Source: Dipylidium caninum
Taxonomy: Eukaryota; Platyhelminthes; Cestoda; Cyclophyllidea; Dipylidiidae
Assembly: GCA_017562135.1 (NCBI GenBank)
Contig: QEYB01000812.1
Coordinates: forward strand, 1-64,000
DNA: 64,000 nt
Direction of reading: 5' to 3'
Shown here: in pieces, positions 1-13,500 of the stretch
Layout: each line of letters begins with the position of its first letter
Position numbering within the stretch: position 1 is the first letter of the stretch
The notes under the pieces: generated by a model
What the model was told of the DNA's origin: nothing
What the model saw: the letters and a program-made list of their open reading frames with translations, nothing else
Database searches by the model: none
Translations under genes and position numbers: made by a program

Positions 1-3000
1 AGGAAGAGAGATGGCTTGATGCACTTGGAGTATGAAGATAAGGCGATGTGGGGTGTTGAGGAAGAGTGAAGTGAGGGAGGCAGTGATGAATTCGAGTGTG
101 GGAGGTTGGGTGAAGAGGAGAGAGGTGGTGGAGAGCGTGTGCAAAGCATTGTCTTCGAAAGGCACTCGCATTGATGAGGTGATTGCGAGGAGGGTTGGCT
201 GGCTTGATGCACTTGGAGTATGAAGATAAGGCGATGTGGGGGTTGAGGAAGAGTGAAGTGAGGGAGGCAGTGATGAATTCGAGTGTGGGAGGTTGGGGTG
301 AAGAGGAGAGAGGTGGTGGAGAGCGTGTGCAAAGCATTGTCTTCGAAAGGCACTCGCATTGATGAGGTGATTGCGAGAGGGTTGGCTGGTTGATGCACTT
401 GGAGTATGAAGATAAGGCGATGTGGGGTGTTGAGGAAGAGTGAAGTGAGGGAGGCAGTGATGAATTCGAGTGTGGGAGGTTGGGGTGAAGAGGAGAGAGG
501 TGGTGGAGAGCGTGTGCAAAGCATTGTCTTCGAAAGGCACTCGCATTGATGAGGTGATTGCGAGGAGGGTTGGCTGGCTTGATGCACTTGGAGTATGAAG
601 ATAAGGCGATGTGGGGTGTTGAGGAAGAGTGAAGTGAGGGAGGCAGTGATGAATTCGAGTGTGGGAGGTTGGGGTGAAGAGGAGAGAGGTGGTGGAGAGC
701 GTGTGCAAAGCATTGTCTTCGAAAGGCACTCGCATTGATGAGGTGATTGCGAGGAGGGTTGGCTGGCTTGATGCACTTGGAGTATGAAGATAAGGCGATG
801 TGGGGTGTTGAGGAAGAGTGAAGTGAGGGAGGCAGTGATGAATTCGAGTGTGGGAGGTTGGGGTGAAGAGGAGAGAGGTGGTGGAGAGCGTGTGCAAAGC
901 ATTGTCTTCGAAAGGCACTCGCATTGATGAGGTGATTGCGAGGAGGGTTGGCTGGCTTGATGCACTTGGAGTATGAAGATAAGGCGATGTGGGGTGTTGA
1001 GGAAGAGTGAAGTGAGGGAGGCAGTGATGAATTCGATGTTGGGAGTTGGGGTGAAGAGGAGAGAGGTGGTGGAGAGCGTGTGCAAAGCATTGTCTTCGAA
1101 AGGCACTCGCATTGATGAGGTGATTGCGAGGAGGGTTGGCTGGCTTGATGCACTTGGAGTATGAAGATAAGGCGATGTGGGGTGTTGAGGAAGAGTGAAG
1201 TGAGGGAGGCATGATGAATTCGAGTGTGGAGTAGGGTTGAAGAGGAGAGAGGTGGTGGAGAGCGTGTGCAAAGCATTGTCTTCGAAAGGCACTCGCATTG
1301 ATGAGGTGATTGCGAGGAGGGTTGGCTGGCTTGATGCACTTGGAGTATGAAGATAAGGCGATGTGGGGTGTTGAGGAAGAGTGAAGTGAGGGAGGCAGTG
1401 ATGAATTCGAGTGTGGGAGGTTGGGGTGAAGAGGAGAGAGGTGGTGGAGAGCGTGTGCAAAGCATTGTCTTCGAAAGGCACTCGCATTGATGAGGTGATT
1501 GCGAGGAGGGTTGGCTGGCTTGATGCACTTGGAGTATGAAGATAAGGCGATGTGGGGTGTTGAGGAAGAGTGAAGTGAGGGAGGCAGTGATGAATTCGAG
1601 TGTGGGAGGTTGGGTGAAGAGGAGAGAGGTGGTGGAGAGCGTGTGCAAAGCATTGTCTTCGAAAGGCACTCGCATTGATGAGGTGATTGCGAGGAGGGTT
1701 GGCTGGCTTGATGCACTTGGAGTATGAAGATAAGGCGATGTGGGGTGTTGAGGAAGAGTGAAGTGAGGGAGGCAGTGATGAATTCGAGTGTGGGAGGTTG
1801 GGGTGAAGAGGAGAGAGGTGGTGGAGAGCGTGTGCAAAGCATTGTCTTCGAAGGCACTCGCATTGATGAGGTGATTGCGAGGAGGGTTGGCTGGCTTGAT
1901 GCACTTGGAGTATGAAGATAAGGCGATGTGGGGTGTTGAGGAAGAGTGAAGTGAGGGAGGCAGTGATGAATTCGAGTGTGGGAGGTTGGGGTGAAGAGAG
2001 AGAGTGGTGGAGAGCGTGTGCAAAGCATTGTCTTCGAAAGGCACTCGCATTGATGAGGTGATTGCGAGGAGGGTTGGCTGGCTTGATGCACTTGGAGTAT
2101 GAAGATAAGGCGATGTGGGGGTGTTGAGGAAGAGTGAAGTGAGGAGCGCAGTGATGAATTCGAGTGTGGGAGGTTGGGGTGAAGAGGAGAGAGGTGGTGG
2201 AGAGCGTGTGCAAAGCATTGTCTTCGAAAGGCACTCGCATTGATGAGGTGATTGCGAGGAGGGTTGGCTGGCTTGATGCACTTGGAGTATGAAGATAAGG
2301 CGATGTGGGGTGTTGAGGAAGAGTGAAGTGAGGGAGGCAGTGATGAATTCGAGTGTGGGAGGTTGGGGTGAAGAGGAGAGAGGTGGTGGAGAGCGTGTGC
2401 AAAGCATTGTCTTCGAAAGGCACTCGCATTGATGAGGTGATTGCGAGGAGGGTTGGCTGGCTTGATGCACTTGGAGTATGAAGATAAGGCGATGTGGGGT
2501 GTTGAGGAAGAGTGAAGTGAGGGAGGCAGTGATGAATTGCATGTGTGGAGGTTGGGGTGAAGAGGAGAGAGGTGTTGGAGAGCGTGTGCAAAGCATTGTC
2601 TTCGAAAGGCACTCGCATTGATGAGGTGATTGCGAGGAGGGTTGGCTGGCTTGATGCACTTGGAGTATGAAGATAAGGCGATGTGGGGTGTTGAGGAAGA
2701 GTGAAGTAAGGGAGGCAGTGATGAATTCGAGTGTGGGAGGTTGGGGTGAAGAGGAGAGAGGTGGTGGAGAGCGTGTGCAAAGCATTGTCTTCGAAAGGCA
2801 CTCGCATTGATGAGGTGATTGCGAGGAGGGTTGGCTGGCTTGATGCACTTGGAGTATGAAGATAAGGCGATGTGGGGTGTTGAGGAAGAGTGAAGTGAGG
2901 GAGGCAGTGATGAATTCGAGTGTGGGAGGTTGGGGTGAAGAGGAGAGAGGTGGTGGAGAGCGTGTGCAAAGCATTGTCTCGAAGGCACTCGCATTGATGA

Positions 3001-6000
3001 GGTGATTGCGAGGAGGGTTGGCTGGCTTGCACTTGGAGTATGAAGATAAGGCGATGTGGGGTGTTGAGGAAGAGTGAAGTGAGGGAGGCAGTGATGAATT
3101 CGAGTGTGGGAGGTTGGGGTGAAGGGAGAGAGTGGTGGAGAGCGTGTGCAAAGCATTGTCTTCGAAAGGCACTCGCATTGATGAGGTGATTGCGAGGAGG
3201 GTTGGCTGGCTTGATGCACTTGGAGTATGAAGATAAGGCGATGTGGGGTGTTGAGGAAGAGTGAAGTGAGGGAGGCAGTGATGAATTCGAGTGTGGGAGG
3301 TGGGGTGAAGAGGAGAGAGGTGGTGGAGAGCGTGTGCAAAGCATTGTCTTCGAAGGCACTCGCATTGATGAGGTGATTGCGAGGAGGGTTGGCTGGCTTG
3401 ATGCACTTGGAGTATGAAGATAAGGCGATGTGGGGTGTTGAGGAAGAGTGAATGAGGAGGGCAGTGATGAATTCGATGTTGGGAGTTGGGTGAAGAGGAG
3501 AGAGGTGTGGAGAGCGTGTGCAAAGCATTGTCTTCGAAAGGCACTCGCATTGATGAGGTGATTGCGAGGAGGGTTGGCTGGCTTGATGCACTTGGAGTAT
3601 GAAGATAAGGCGATGTGGGGTGTTGAGGAAGAGTGAAGTGAGGGAGGCAGTGATGAATTCGAGTGTGGGAGGTTGGGGTGAAGAGGAAGAGAGTTGGTGG
3701 AGAGCGTGTGCAAAGCATTGTCTTCGAAAGGCACTCGCATTGATGAGGGTGATTGCGAGGAGGGTTGGCTGGCTTGATGCACTTGGAGTATGAAGATAAG
3801 GCGATGTGGGGTGTTGAGGAAGAGTGAAGTGAGGGAGGCAGTGATGAATTCGAGTGTGGAGGTTGGGGTGAAGAGGAGAGAGTGGTGGAGAGCGTGTGCA
3901 AAGCATTGTCTTCGAAAGGCACTCGCATTGATGAGGTGATTGCGAGGAGGGTTGGCTGGCTTGATGCCACTTGAGTATGAAGATAAGGCGATGTGGGTGT
4001 TGAGGAAGAGTGAAGTGAGGGAGGCAGTGATGATTTCGAGTGTGGGAGGTTGGGGTGAAGAGGAGAGAGGTGGTGGAGAGCGTGTGCAAAGCATTGTCTT
4101 CGAAAGGCACTCGCATTGATGAGGTGATTGCGAGGAGGGTTGGCTGGCTTGATGCACTTGGAGTATGAAGATAAGGCGATGTGGGGTGTTGAGGAAGAGT
4201 GAAGTGAGGGAGGCAGTGATGAATTCGAGTGTGGGAGGTTGGGTGAAGAGGAGAGAGGTGGTGGAGAGCGTGTGCAAAGCATTGTCTTCGAAAGGCACTC
4301 GCATTGATGAGGTGATTGCGAGGAGGGTTGGCTGGCTTGATGCACTTGGAGTATGAAGATAAGGCGATGTGGGGTGTTGAGGAAGAGTGAAGTGAGGGAG
4401 GCAGTGATGAATTCGAGTTGGGAGGTTGGGGTGAAGAGGAGAGAGGTGTGGAGAGCGTGTGCAAAGCATTGTCTTCGAAAGGCACTCGCATTGATGAGGT
4501 GATTGCGAGGAGGGTTGGCTGGCTTGATGCACTTGGAGTATGAAGATAAGGCGATGTGGGGTGTTGAGGAAGAGTGAAGTGAGGGAGGCAGTGATGAATT
4601 CGAGTGTGGGAGGTTGGGGTGAAGAGGAGAGAGGTGGTGGAGAGCGTGTGCAAAGCATTGTCTCGAAAGGCACTCGCATTGATAAGGTGATTGCGAGGAG
4701 GGTTGGCTGGCTTGATGCACTTGGAGTATGAAGATAAGGCGATGTGGGGTGTTGAGGAAGAGTGAAGTGAGGGAGGCAGTGATGAATTCGAGTGTGGGAG
4801 GTTGGGGTGAAGAGGAGAGAGGTGGTGGAGAGCGTGTGCAAAGCATTGTCTTCGAAAGGCACTCGCATTGATGAGGTGATTGCGAGGAGGGTTGGCTGGC
4901 TTGATGCACTTGGAGTATGAAGATAAGGCGATGTGGGTGTTGAGGAAGAGTGAAGTGAGGGAGGCAGTGATGAATTCGAGTGTGGGAGGTTGGGGTGAAG
5001 AGGAGAGAGTGGTGGAGAGCGTGTGCAAAGCATTGTCTTCGAAAGGCACTCGCATTGATGAGGTGATTGCGAGGAGGGTTGGCTGGCTTGATGCACTTGG
5101 AGTATGAAGATAAGGCGATGTGGGGTGTTGAGGAAGAGTGAAGTGAGGGAGGCAGTGATGATTTCGAGTGTGGGAGGTTGGGGTGAAGAGGAGAGAGGGT
5201 GGGAGAGCGTGTGCAAAGCATTGTCTTCGAAAGGCACTCGCATTGATGAGGTGATTGCGAGGAGGGTTGGCTGGCTTGATGCACTTGGAGTATGAAGATA
5301 AGGCGATGTGGGGTGTTGAGGAAGAGTGAAGTGAGGGAGGCAGTGATGAATTCGAGTGTGGGAGGTTGGGTGAAGAGGAGAGAGGTGGTGGAGAGCGTGT
5401 GCAAAGCATTGTCTTCGAAAGGCACTCGCATTGATGAGGTGATTGCGAGGAGGGTTGGCTGGCTTGATGCACTTGGAGTATGAAGATAAGGCGATTGGGG
5501 GTGTTGAGGAAGAGTGAAGTGAGGGAGGCAGTGATGAATTCGAGTGTGGGAGGTTGGGGTGAAGAGGAGAGAGGTGGTGGAGAGCGTGTGCAAAGCATTG
5601 TCTTCGAAAGGCACTCGCATTGATGAGGTGATTGCGAGGAGGTTTGGCTGGCTTGATGCACTTGGAGTATGAAGATAAGGCGATGTGGGGTGTTGAGGAA
5701 GAGTGAAGTGAGGGAGGCAGTGATGAATTCGAGTGTGGGAGGTTGGGTTGAAGAGGAGAGAGGTGGTGGAGAGCGTGTGCAAAGCATTGTCTTCGAAAGG
5801 CACTCGCATTGATGAGGTGATTGCGAGGAGGGTTGGCTGGCTTGATGCACTTGGAGTATGAAGATAAGGCGATGTGGGGTGTTGAGGAAGAGTGAAGTGA
5901 GGGAGGCAGTGATGAATTCGAGTGTGGGAGGTTGGGTTGAAAGAGACAGAGGTGGTGGAGAGCGTGTGCAAAGCATTGTCTTCGAAGGCACTCGCATTGA

Positions 6001-6420
6001 TGAGGTGATTGCGAGGAGGGTTGGCTGGCTTGATGCACTTGGAGTATGAAGATAAGGCGATGTGGGGTGTTGAGGAAGAGTGAAGTGAGGGAGGCAGTGA
6101 TGATTTCGAGTGTGGGAGTTGGGGTGAAGAGGAGAGAGGTGGTGGAGAGCGTGTGCAAAGCATTGTCTTCGAAAGGCACTCGCATTGATGAGGTGATTGC
6201 GAGGAGGGTTGGCTGGCTTGATGCACTTGGAGTATGAAGATAAGGCGATGTGGGGTGTTGAGGAAGAGTGAAGTGAGGAGGCAGTGATGAATTCGAGTGT
6301 GGGAGGTTGGGTGAAGAGGAGAGAGGTGGTGGAGAGCGTGTGCAAAGCATTGTCTTCGAAAGGCACTCGCATTGATGAGGGTGATTGCGAGGAGGGTTGG
6401 CTGGCTTGATGCACTTGGAG
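1..6420 (+). repeat. Heterogeneous left part of the A array
   Basis: Monomers here carry many single-base insertions and deletions and some substitutions, unlike the near-identical copies further right. Some variants recur: GATGATTTCGAG, which destroys the EcoRI site by an A-to-T change, occurs near 4,030, 5,160 and 6,100; TTCGATGTTGGGAGTTGGG occurs near 1,034 and 3,473. Recurrent shared changes suggest true monomer lineages, while the scattered homopolymer indels could be uncorrected long-read errors. The pattern resembles the less homogenised edge of an array, but the window start hides what lies to the left. Confidence 0.8.
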
Positions 6421-7365
6421 TATGAAGATAAGGCGATGTGGGGTGTTGAGGAAGAGTGAAGTGAGGGAGGCAGTGATGAATTCGAGTGTGGGAGGTTGGG
6501 GTGAAGAGGAGAGAGGTGGTGGAGAGCGTGTGCAAAGCATTGTCTTCGAAAGGCACTCGCATTGATGAGGTGATTGCGAGGAGGGTTGGCTGGCTTGATG
6601 CACTTGGAGTATGAAGATAAGGCGATGTGGGGTGTTGAGGAAGAGTGAAGTGAGGGAGGCAGTGATGAATTCGAGTGTGGGAGGTTGGGGTGAAGAGGAG
6701 AGAGGTGGTGGAGAGCGTGTGCAAAGCATTGTCTTCGAAAGGCACTCGCATTGATGAGGTGATTGCGAGGAGGGTTGGCTGGCTTGATGCACTTGGAGTA
6801 TGAAGATAAGGCGATGTGGGGTGTTGAGGAAGAGTGAAGTGAGGGAGGCAGTGATGAATTCGAGTGTGGGAGGTTGGGGTGAAGAGGAGAGAGGTGGTGG
6901 AGAGCGTGTGCAAAGCATTGTCTTCGAAAGGCACTCGCATTGATGAGGTGATTGCGAGGAGGGTTGGCTGGCTTGATGCACTTGGAGTATGAAGATAAGG
7001 CGATGTGGGGTGTTGAGGAAGAGTGAAGTGAGGGAGGCAGTGATGAATTCGAGTGTGGGAGGTTGGGGTGAAGAGGAGAGAGGTGGTGGAGAGCGTGTGC
7101 AAAGCATTGTCTTCGAAAGGCACTCGCATTGATGAGGTGATTGCGAGGAGGGTTGGCTGGCTTGATGCACTTGGAGTATGAAGATAAGGCGATGTGGGGT
7201 GTTGAGGAAGAGTGAAGTGAGGGAGGCAGTGATGAATTCGAGTGTGGGAGGTTGGGTGAAGAGGAGAGAGGTGGTGGAGAGCGTGTGCAAAGCATTGTCT
7301 TCGAAAGGCACTCGCATTGATGAGGTGATTGCGAGGAGGGTTGGCTGGCTTGATGCACTTGGAGT

Positions 7366-7554
7366 ATGAAGATAAGGCGATGTGGGGTGTTGAGGAAGAG
7401 TGAAGTGAGGGAGGCAGTGATGAATTCGAGTGTGGGAGGTTGGGGTGAAGAGGAGAGAGGTGGTGGAGAGCGTGTGCAAAGCATTGTCTTCGAAAGGCAC
7501 TCGCATTGATGAGGTGATTGCGAGGAGGGTTGGCTGGCTTGATGCACTTGGAGT
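7366..7554 (+). repeat. Representative canonical A monomer
   Basis: This 189-bp copy is given as a reference for family A. In order it holds: a purine-rich stretch after ATGAAGATAAGG; the EcoRI-containing segment GATGAATTCGAGTG; the four-G tract TTGGGGTGAA; a GA-rich block; the conserved core TTGTCTTCGAAAGGCACTCG; then GATGAGGTGATTGCGAGG and the end GCACTTGGAGT before the next ATGAAG. There are 6 CpG dinucleotides against about 7.5 expected from base composition. All plus-strand frames of this 4G form are closed by stops. Confidence 0.95.
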
Positions 7555-10500
7555 ATGAAGATAAGGCGATGTGGGGTGTTGAGGAAGAGTGAAGTGAGGG
7601 AGGCAGTGATGAATTCGAGTGTGGGAGGTTGGGGTGAAGAGGAGAGAGGTGGTGGAGAGCGTGTGCAAAGCATTGTCTTCGAAAGGCACTCGCATTGATG
7701 AGGTGATTGCGAGGAGGGTTGGCTGGCTTGATGCACTTGGAGTATGAAGATAAGGCGATGTGGGGTGTTGAGGAAGAGTGAAGTGAGGGAGGCAGTGATG
7801 AATTCGAGTGTGGGAGGTTGGGGTGAAGAGGAGAGAGGTGGTGGAGAGCGTGTGCAAAGCATTGTCTTCGAAAGGCACTCGCATTGATGAGGTGATTGCG
7901 AGGAGGGTTGGCTGGCTTGATGCACTTGGAGTATGAAGATAAGGCGATGTGGGGTGTTGAGGAAGAGTGAAGTGAGGGAGGCAGTGATGAATTCGAGTGT
8001 GGGAGGTTGGGGTGAAGAGGAGAGAGGTGGTGGAGAGCGTGTGCAAAGCATTGTCTTCGAAAGGCACTCGCATTGATGAGGTGATTGCGAGGAGGGTTGG
8101 CTGGCTTGATGCACTTGGAGTATGAAGATAAGGCGATGTGGGGTGTTGAGGAAGAGTGAAGTGAGGGAGGCAGTGATGAATTCGAGTGTGGGAGGTTGGG
8201 GTGAAGAGGAGAGAGGTGGTGGAGAGCGTGTGCAAAGCATTGTCTTCGAAAGGCACTCGCATTGATGAGGTGATTGCGAGGAGGGTTGGCTGGCTTGATG
8301 CACTTGGAGTATGAAGATAAGGCGATGTGGGGTGTTGAGGAAGAGTGAAGTGAGGGAGGCAGTGATGAATTCGAGTGTGGGAGGTTGGGGTGAAGAGGAG
8401 AGAGGTGGTGGAGAGCGTGTGCAAAGCATTGTCTTCGAAAGGCACTCGCATTGATGAGGTGATTGCGAGGAGGGTTGGCTGGCTTGATGCACTTGGAGTA
8501 TGAAGATAAGGCGATGTGGGGTGTTGAGGAAGAGTGAAGTGAGGGAGGCAGTGATGAATTCGAGTGTGGGAGGTTGGGTGAAGAGGAAGAGAGGTGGTGG
8601 AGAGCGTGTGCAAAGCATTGTCTTCGAAAGGCACTCGCATTGATGAGGTGATTGCGAGGAGGGTTGGCTGGCTTGATGCACTTGGAGTATGAAGATAAGG
8701 CGATGTGGGGTGTTGAGGAAGAGTGAAGTGAGGGAGGCAGTGATGAATTCGAGTGTGGGAGGTTGGGTGAAGAGGAGAGAGGTGGTGGAGAGCGTGTGCA
8801 AAGCATTGTCTTCGAAAGGCACTCGCATTGATGAGGTGATTGCGAGGAGGGTTGGCTGGCTTGATGCACTTGGAGTATGAAGATAAGGCGATGTGGGGTG
8901 TTGAGGAAGAGTGAAGTGAGGGAGGCAGTGATGAATTCGAGTGTGGGAGGTTGGGGTGAAGAGGAGAGAGGTGGTGGAGAGCGTGTGCAAAGCATTGTCT
9001 TCGAAAGGCACTCGCATTGATGAGGTGATTGCGAGGAGGGTTGGCTGGCTTGATGCACTTGGAGTATGAAGATAAGGCGATGTGGGGTGTTGAGGAAGAG
9101 TGAAGTGAGGGAGGCAGTGATGAATTCGAGTGTGGGAGGTTGGGGTGAAGAGGAGAGAGGTGGTGGAGAGCGTGTGCAAAGCATTGTCTTCGAAAGGCAC
9201 TCGCATTGATGAGGTGATTGCGAGGAGGGTTGGCTGGCTTGATGCACTTGGAGTATGAAGATAAGGCGATGTGGGGTGTTGAGGAAGAGTGAAGTGAGGG
9301 AGGCAGTGATGAATTCGAGTGTGGGAGGTTGGGGTGAAGAGGAGAGAGGTGGTGGAGAGCGTGTGCAAAGCATTGTCTTCGAAAGGCACTCGCATTGATG
9401 AGGTGATTGCGAGGAGGGTTGGCTGGCTTGATGCACTTGGAGTATGAAGATAAGGCGATGTGGGGTGTTGAGGAAGAGTGAAGTGAGGGAGGCAGTGATG
9501 AATTCGAGTGTGGGAGGTTGGGGTGAAGAGGAGAGAGGTGGTGGAGAGCGTGTGCAAAGCATTGTCTTCGAAAGGCACTCGCATTGATGAGGTGATTGCG
9601 AGGAGGGTTGGCTGGCTTGATGCACTTGGAGTATGAAGATAAGGCGATGTGGGGTGTTGAGGAAGAGTGAAGTGAGGGAGGCAGTGATGAATTCGAGTGT
9701 GGGAGGTTGGGTGAAGAGGAGAGAGGTGGTGGAGAGCGTGTGCAAAGCATTGTCTTCGAAAGGCACTCGCATTGATGAGGTGATTGCGAGGAGGGTTGGC
9801 TGGCTTGATGCACTTGGAGTATGAAGATAAGGCGATGTGGGGTGTTGAGGAAGAGTGAAGTGAGGGAGGCAGTGATGAATTCGAGTGTGGGAGGTTGGGG
9901 TGAAGAGGAGAGAGGTGGTGGAGAGCGTGTGCAAAGCATTGTCTTCGAAAGGCACTCGCATTGATGAGGTGATTGCGAGGAGGGTTGGCTGGCTTGATGC
10001 ACTTGGAGTATGAAGATAAGGCGATGTGGGGTGTTGAGGAAGAGTGAAGTGAGGGAGGCAGTGATGAATTCGAGTGTGGGAGGTTGGGGTGAAGAGGAGA
10101 GAGGTGGTGGAGAGCGTGTGCAAAGCATTGTCTTCGAAAGGCACTCGCATTGATGAGGTGATTGCGAGGAGGGTTGGCTGGCTTGATGCACTTGGAGTAT
10201 GAAGATAAGGCGATGTGGGGTGTTGAGGAAGAGTGAAGTGAGGGAGGCAGTGATGAATTCGAGTGTGGGAGGTTGGGGTGAAGAGGAGAGAGGTGGTGGA
10301 GAGCGTGTGCAAAGCATTGTCTTCGAAAGGCACTCGCATTGATGAGGTGATTGCGAGGAGGGTTGGCTGGCTTGATGCACTTGGAGTATGAAGATAAGGC
10401 GATGTGGGGTGTTGAGGAAGAGTGAAGTGAGGGAGGCAGTGATGAATTCGAGTGTGGGAGGTTGGGGTGAAGAGGAGAGAGGTGGTGGAGAGCGTGTGCA

Positions 10501-13500
10501 AAGCATTGTCTTCGAAAGGCACTCGCATTGATGAGGTGATTGCGAGGAGGGTTGGCTGGCTTGATGCACTTGGAGTATGAAGATAAGGCGATGTGGGGTG
10601 TTGAGGAAGAGTGAAGTGAGGGAGGCAGTGATGAATTCGAGTGTGGGAGGTTGGGTGAAGAGGAGAGAGGTGGTGGAGAGCGTGTGCAAAGCATTGTCTT
10701 CGAAAGGCACTCGCATTGATGAGGTGATTGCGAGGAGGGTTGGCTGGCTTGATGCACTTGGAGTATGAAGATAAGGCGATGTGGGGTGTTGAGGAAGAGT
10801 GAAGTGAGGGAGGCAGTGATGAATTCGAGTGTGGGAGGTTGGGGTGAAGAGGAGAGAGGTGGTGGAGAGCGTGTGCAAAGCATTGTCTTCGAAAGGCACT
10901 CGCATTGATGAGGTGATTGCGAGGAGGGTTGGCTGGCTTGATGCACTTGGAGTATGAAGATAAGGCGATGTGGGGTGTTGAGGAAGAGTGAAGTGAGGGA
11001 GGCAGTGATGAATTCGAGTGTGGGAGGTTGGGGTGAAGAGGAGAGAGGTGGTGGAGAGCGTGTGCAAAGCATTGTCTTCGAAAGGCACTCGCATTGATGA
11101 GGTGATTGCGAGGAGGGTTGGCTGGCTTGATGCACTTGGAGTATGAAGATAAGGCGATGTGGGGTGTTGAGGAAGAGTGAAGTGAGGGAGGCAGTGATGA
11201 ATTCGAGTGTGGGAGGTTGGGGTGAAGAGGAGAGAGGTGGTGGAGAGCGTGTGCAAAGCATTGTCTTCGAAAGGCACTCGCATTGATGAGGTGATTGCGA
11301 GGAGGGTTGGCTGGCTTGATGCACTTGGAGTATGAAGATAAGGCGATGTGGGGTGTTGAGGAAGAGTGAAGTGAGGGAGGCAGTGATGAATTCGAGTGTG
11401 GGAGGTTGGGGTGAAGAGGAGAGAGGTGGTGGAGAGCGTGTGCAAAGCATTGTCTTCGAAAGGCACTCGCATTGATGAGGTGATTGCGAGGAGGGTTGGC
11501 TGGCTTGATGCACTTGGAGTATGAAGATAAGGCGATGTGGGGTGTTGAGGAAGAGTGAAGTGAGGGAGGCAGTGATGAATTCGAGTGTGGGAGGTTGGGG
11601 TGAAGAGGAGAGAGGTGGTGGAGAGCGTGTGCAAAGCATTGTCTTCGAAAGGCACTCGCATTGATGAGGTGATTGCGAGGAGGGTTGGCTGGCTTGATGC
11701 ACTTGGAGTATGAAGATAAGGCGATGTGGGGTGTTGAGGAAGAGTGAAGTGAGGGAGGCAGTGATGAATTCGAGTGTGGGAGGTTGGGGTGAAGAGGAGA
11801 GAGGTGGTGGAGAGCGTGTGCAAAGCATTGTCTTCGAAAGGCACTCGCATTGATGAGGTGATTGCGAGGAGGGTTGGCTGGCTTGATGCACTTGGAGTAT
11901 GAAGATAAGGCGATGTGGGGTGTTGAGGAAGAGTGAAGTGAGGGAGGCAGTGATGAATTCGAGTGTGGGAGGTTGGGGTGAAGAGGAGAGAGGTGGTGGA
12001 GAGCGTGTGCAAAGCATTGTCTTCGAAAGGCACTCGCATTGATGAGGTGATTGCGAGGAGGGTTGGCTGGCTTGATGCACTTGGAGTATGAAGATAAGGC
12101 GATGTGGGGTGTTGAGGAAGAGTGAAGTGAGGGAGGCAGTGATGAATTCGAGTGTGGGAGGTTGGGGTGAAGAGGAGAGAGGTGGTGGAGAGCGTGTGCA
12201 AAGCATTGTCTTCGAAAGGCACTCGCATTGATGAGGTGATTGCGAGGAGGGTTGGCTGGCTTGATGCACTTGGAGTATGAAGATAAGGCGATGTGGGGTG
12301 TTGAGGAAGAGTGAAGTGAGGGAGGCAGTGATGAATTCGAGTGTGGGAGGTTGGGTGAAGAGGAGAGAGGTGGTGGAGAGCGTGTGCAAAGCATTGTCTT
12401 CGAAAGGCACTCGCATTGATGAGGTGATTGCGAGGAGGGTTGGCTGGCTTGATGCACTTGGAGTATGAAGATAAGGCGATGTGGGGTGTTGAGGAAGAGT
12501 GAAGTGAGGGAGGCAGTGATGAATTCGAGTGTGGGAGGTTGGGGTGAAGAGGAGAGAGGTGGTGGAGAGCGTGTGCAAAGCATTGTCTTCGAAAGGCACT
12601 CGCATTGATGAGGTGATTGCGAGGAGGGTTGGCTGGCTTGATGCACTTGGAGTATGAAGATAAGGCGATGTGGGGTGTTGAGGAAGAGTGAAGTGAGGGA
12701 GGCAGTGATGAATTCGAGTGTGGGAGGTTGGGGTGAAGAGGAGAGAGGTGGTGGAGAGCGTGTGCAAAGCATTGTCTTCGAAAGGCACTCGCATTGATGA
12801 GGTGATTGCGAGGAGGGTTGGCTGGCTTGATGCACTTGGAGTATGAAGATAAGGCGATGTGGGGTGTTGAGGAAGAGTGAAGTGAGGGAGGCAGTGATGA
12901 ATTCGAGTGTGGGAGGTTGGGGTGAAGAGGAGAGAGGTGGTGGAGAGCGTGTGCAAAGCATTGTCTTCGAAAGGCACTCGCATTGATGAGGTGATTGCGA
13001 GGAGGGTTGGCTGGCTTGATGCACTTGGAGTATGAAGATAAGGCGATGTGGGGTGTTGAGGAAGAGTGAAGTGAGGGAGGCAGTGATGAATTCGAGTGTG
13101 GGAGGTTGGGGTGAAGAGGAGAGAGGTGGTGGAGAGCGTGTGCAAAGCATTGTCTTCGAAAGGCACTCGCATTGATGAGGTGATTGCGAGGAGGGTTGGC
13201 TGGCTTGATGCACTTGGAGTATGAAGATAAGGCGATGTGGGGTGTTGAGGAAGAGTGAAGTGAGGGAGGCAGTGATGAATTCGAGTGTGGGAGGTTGGGG
13301 TGAAGAGGAGAGAGGTGGTGGAGAGCGTGTGCAAAGCATTGTCTTCGAAAGGCACTCGCATTGATGAGGTGATTGCGAGGAGGGTTGGCTGGCTTGATGC
13401 ACTTGGAGTATGAAGATAAGGCGATGTGGGGTGTTGAGGAAGAGTGAAGTGAGGGAGGCAGTGATGAATTCGAGTGTGGGAGGTTGGGTGAAGAGGAGAG

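Noticed and set aside
149..168. CENP-B box within the conserved core
   Set aside because: After TTCG the required A and the CGGG block do not line up in A, B or C (the core continues NRAGGCACTCG), so the consensus is not met.
149..168. tRNA-derived (pol III B-box) promoter in the core
   Set aside because: TCTTCGAAAGGC only loosely resembles GGTTCGANTCC, there is no properly spaced A box or T-run terminator, and no tRNA-like fold is apparent.
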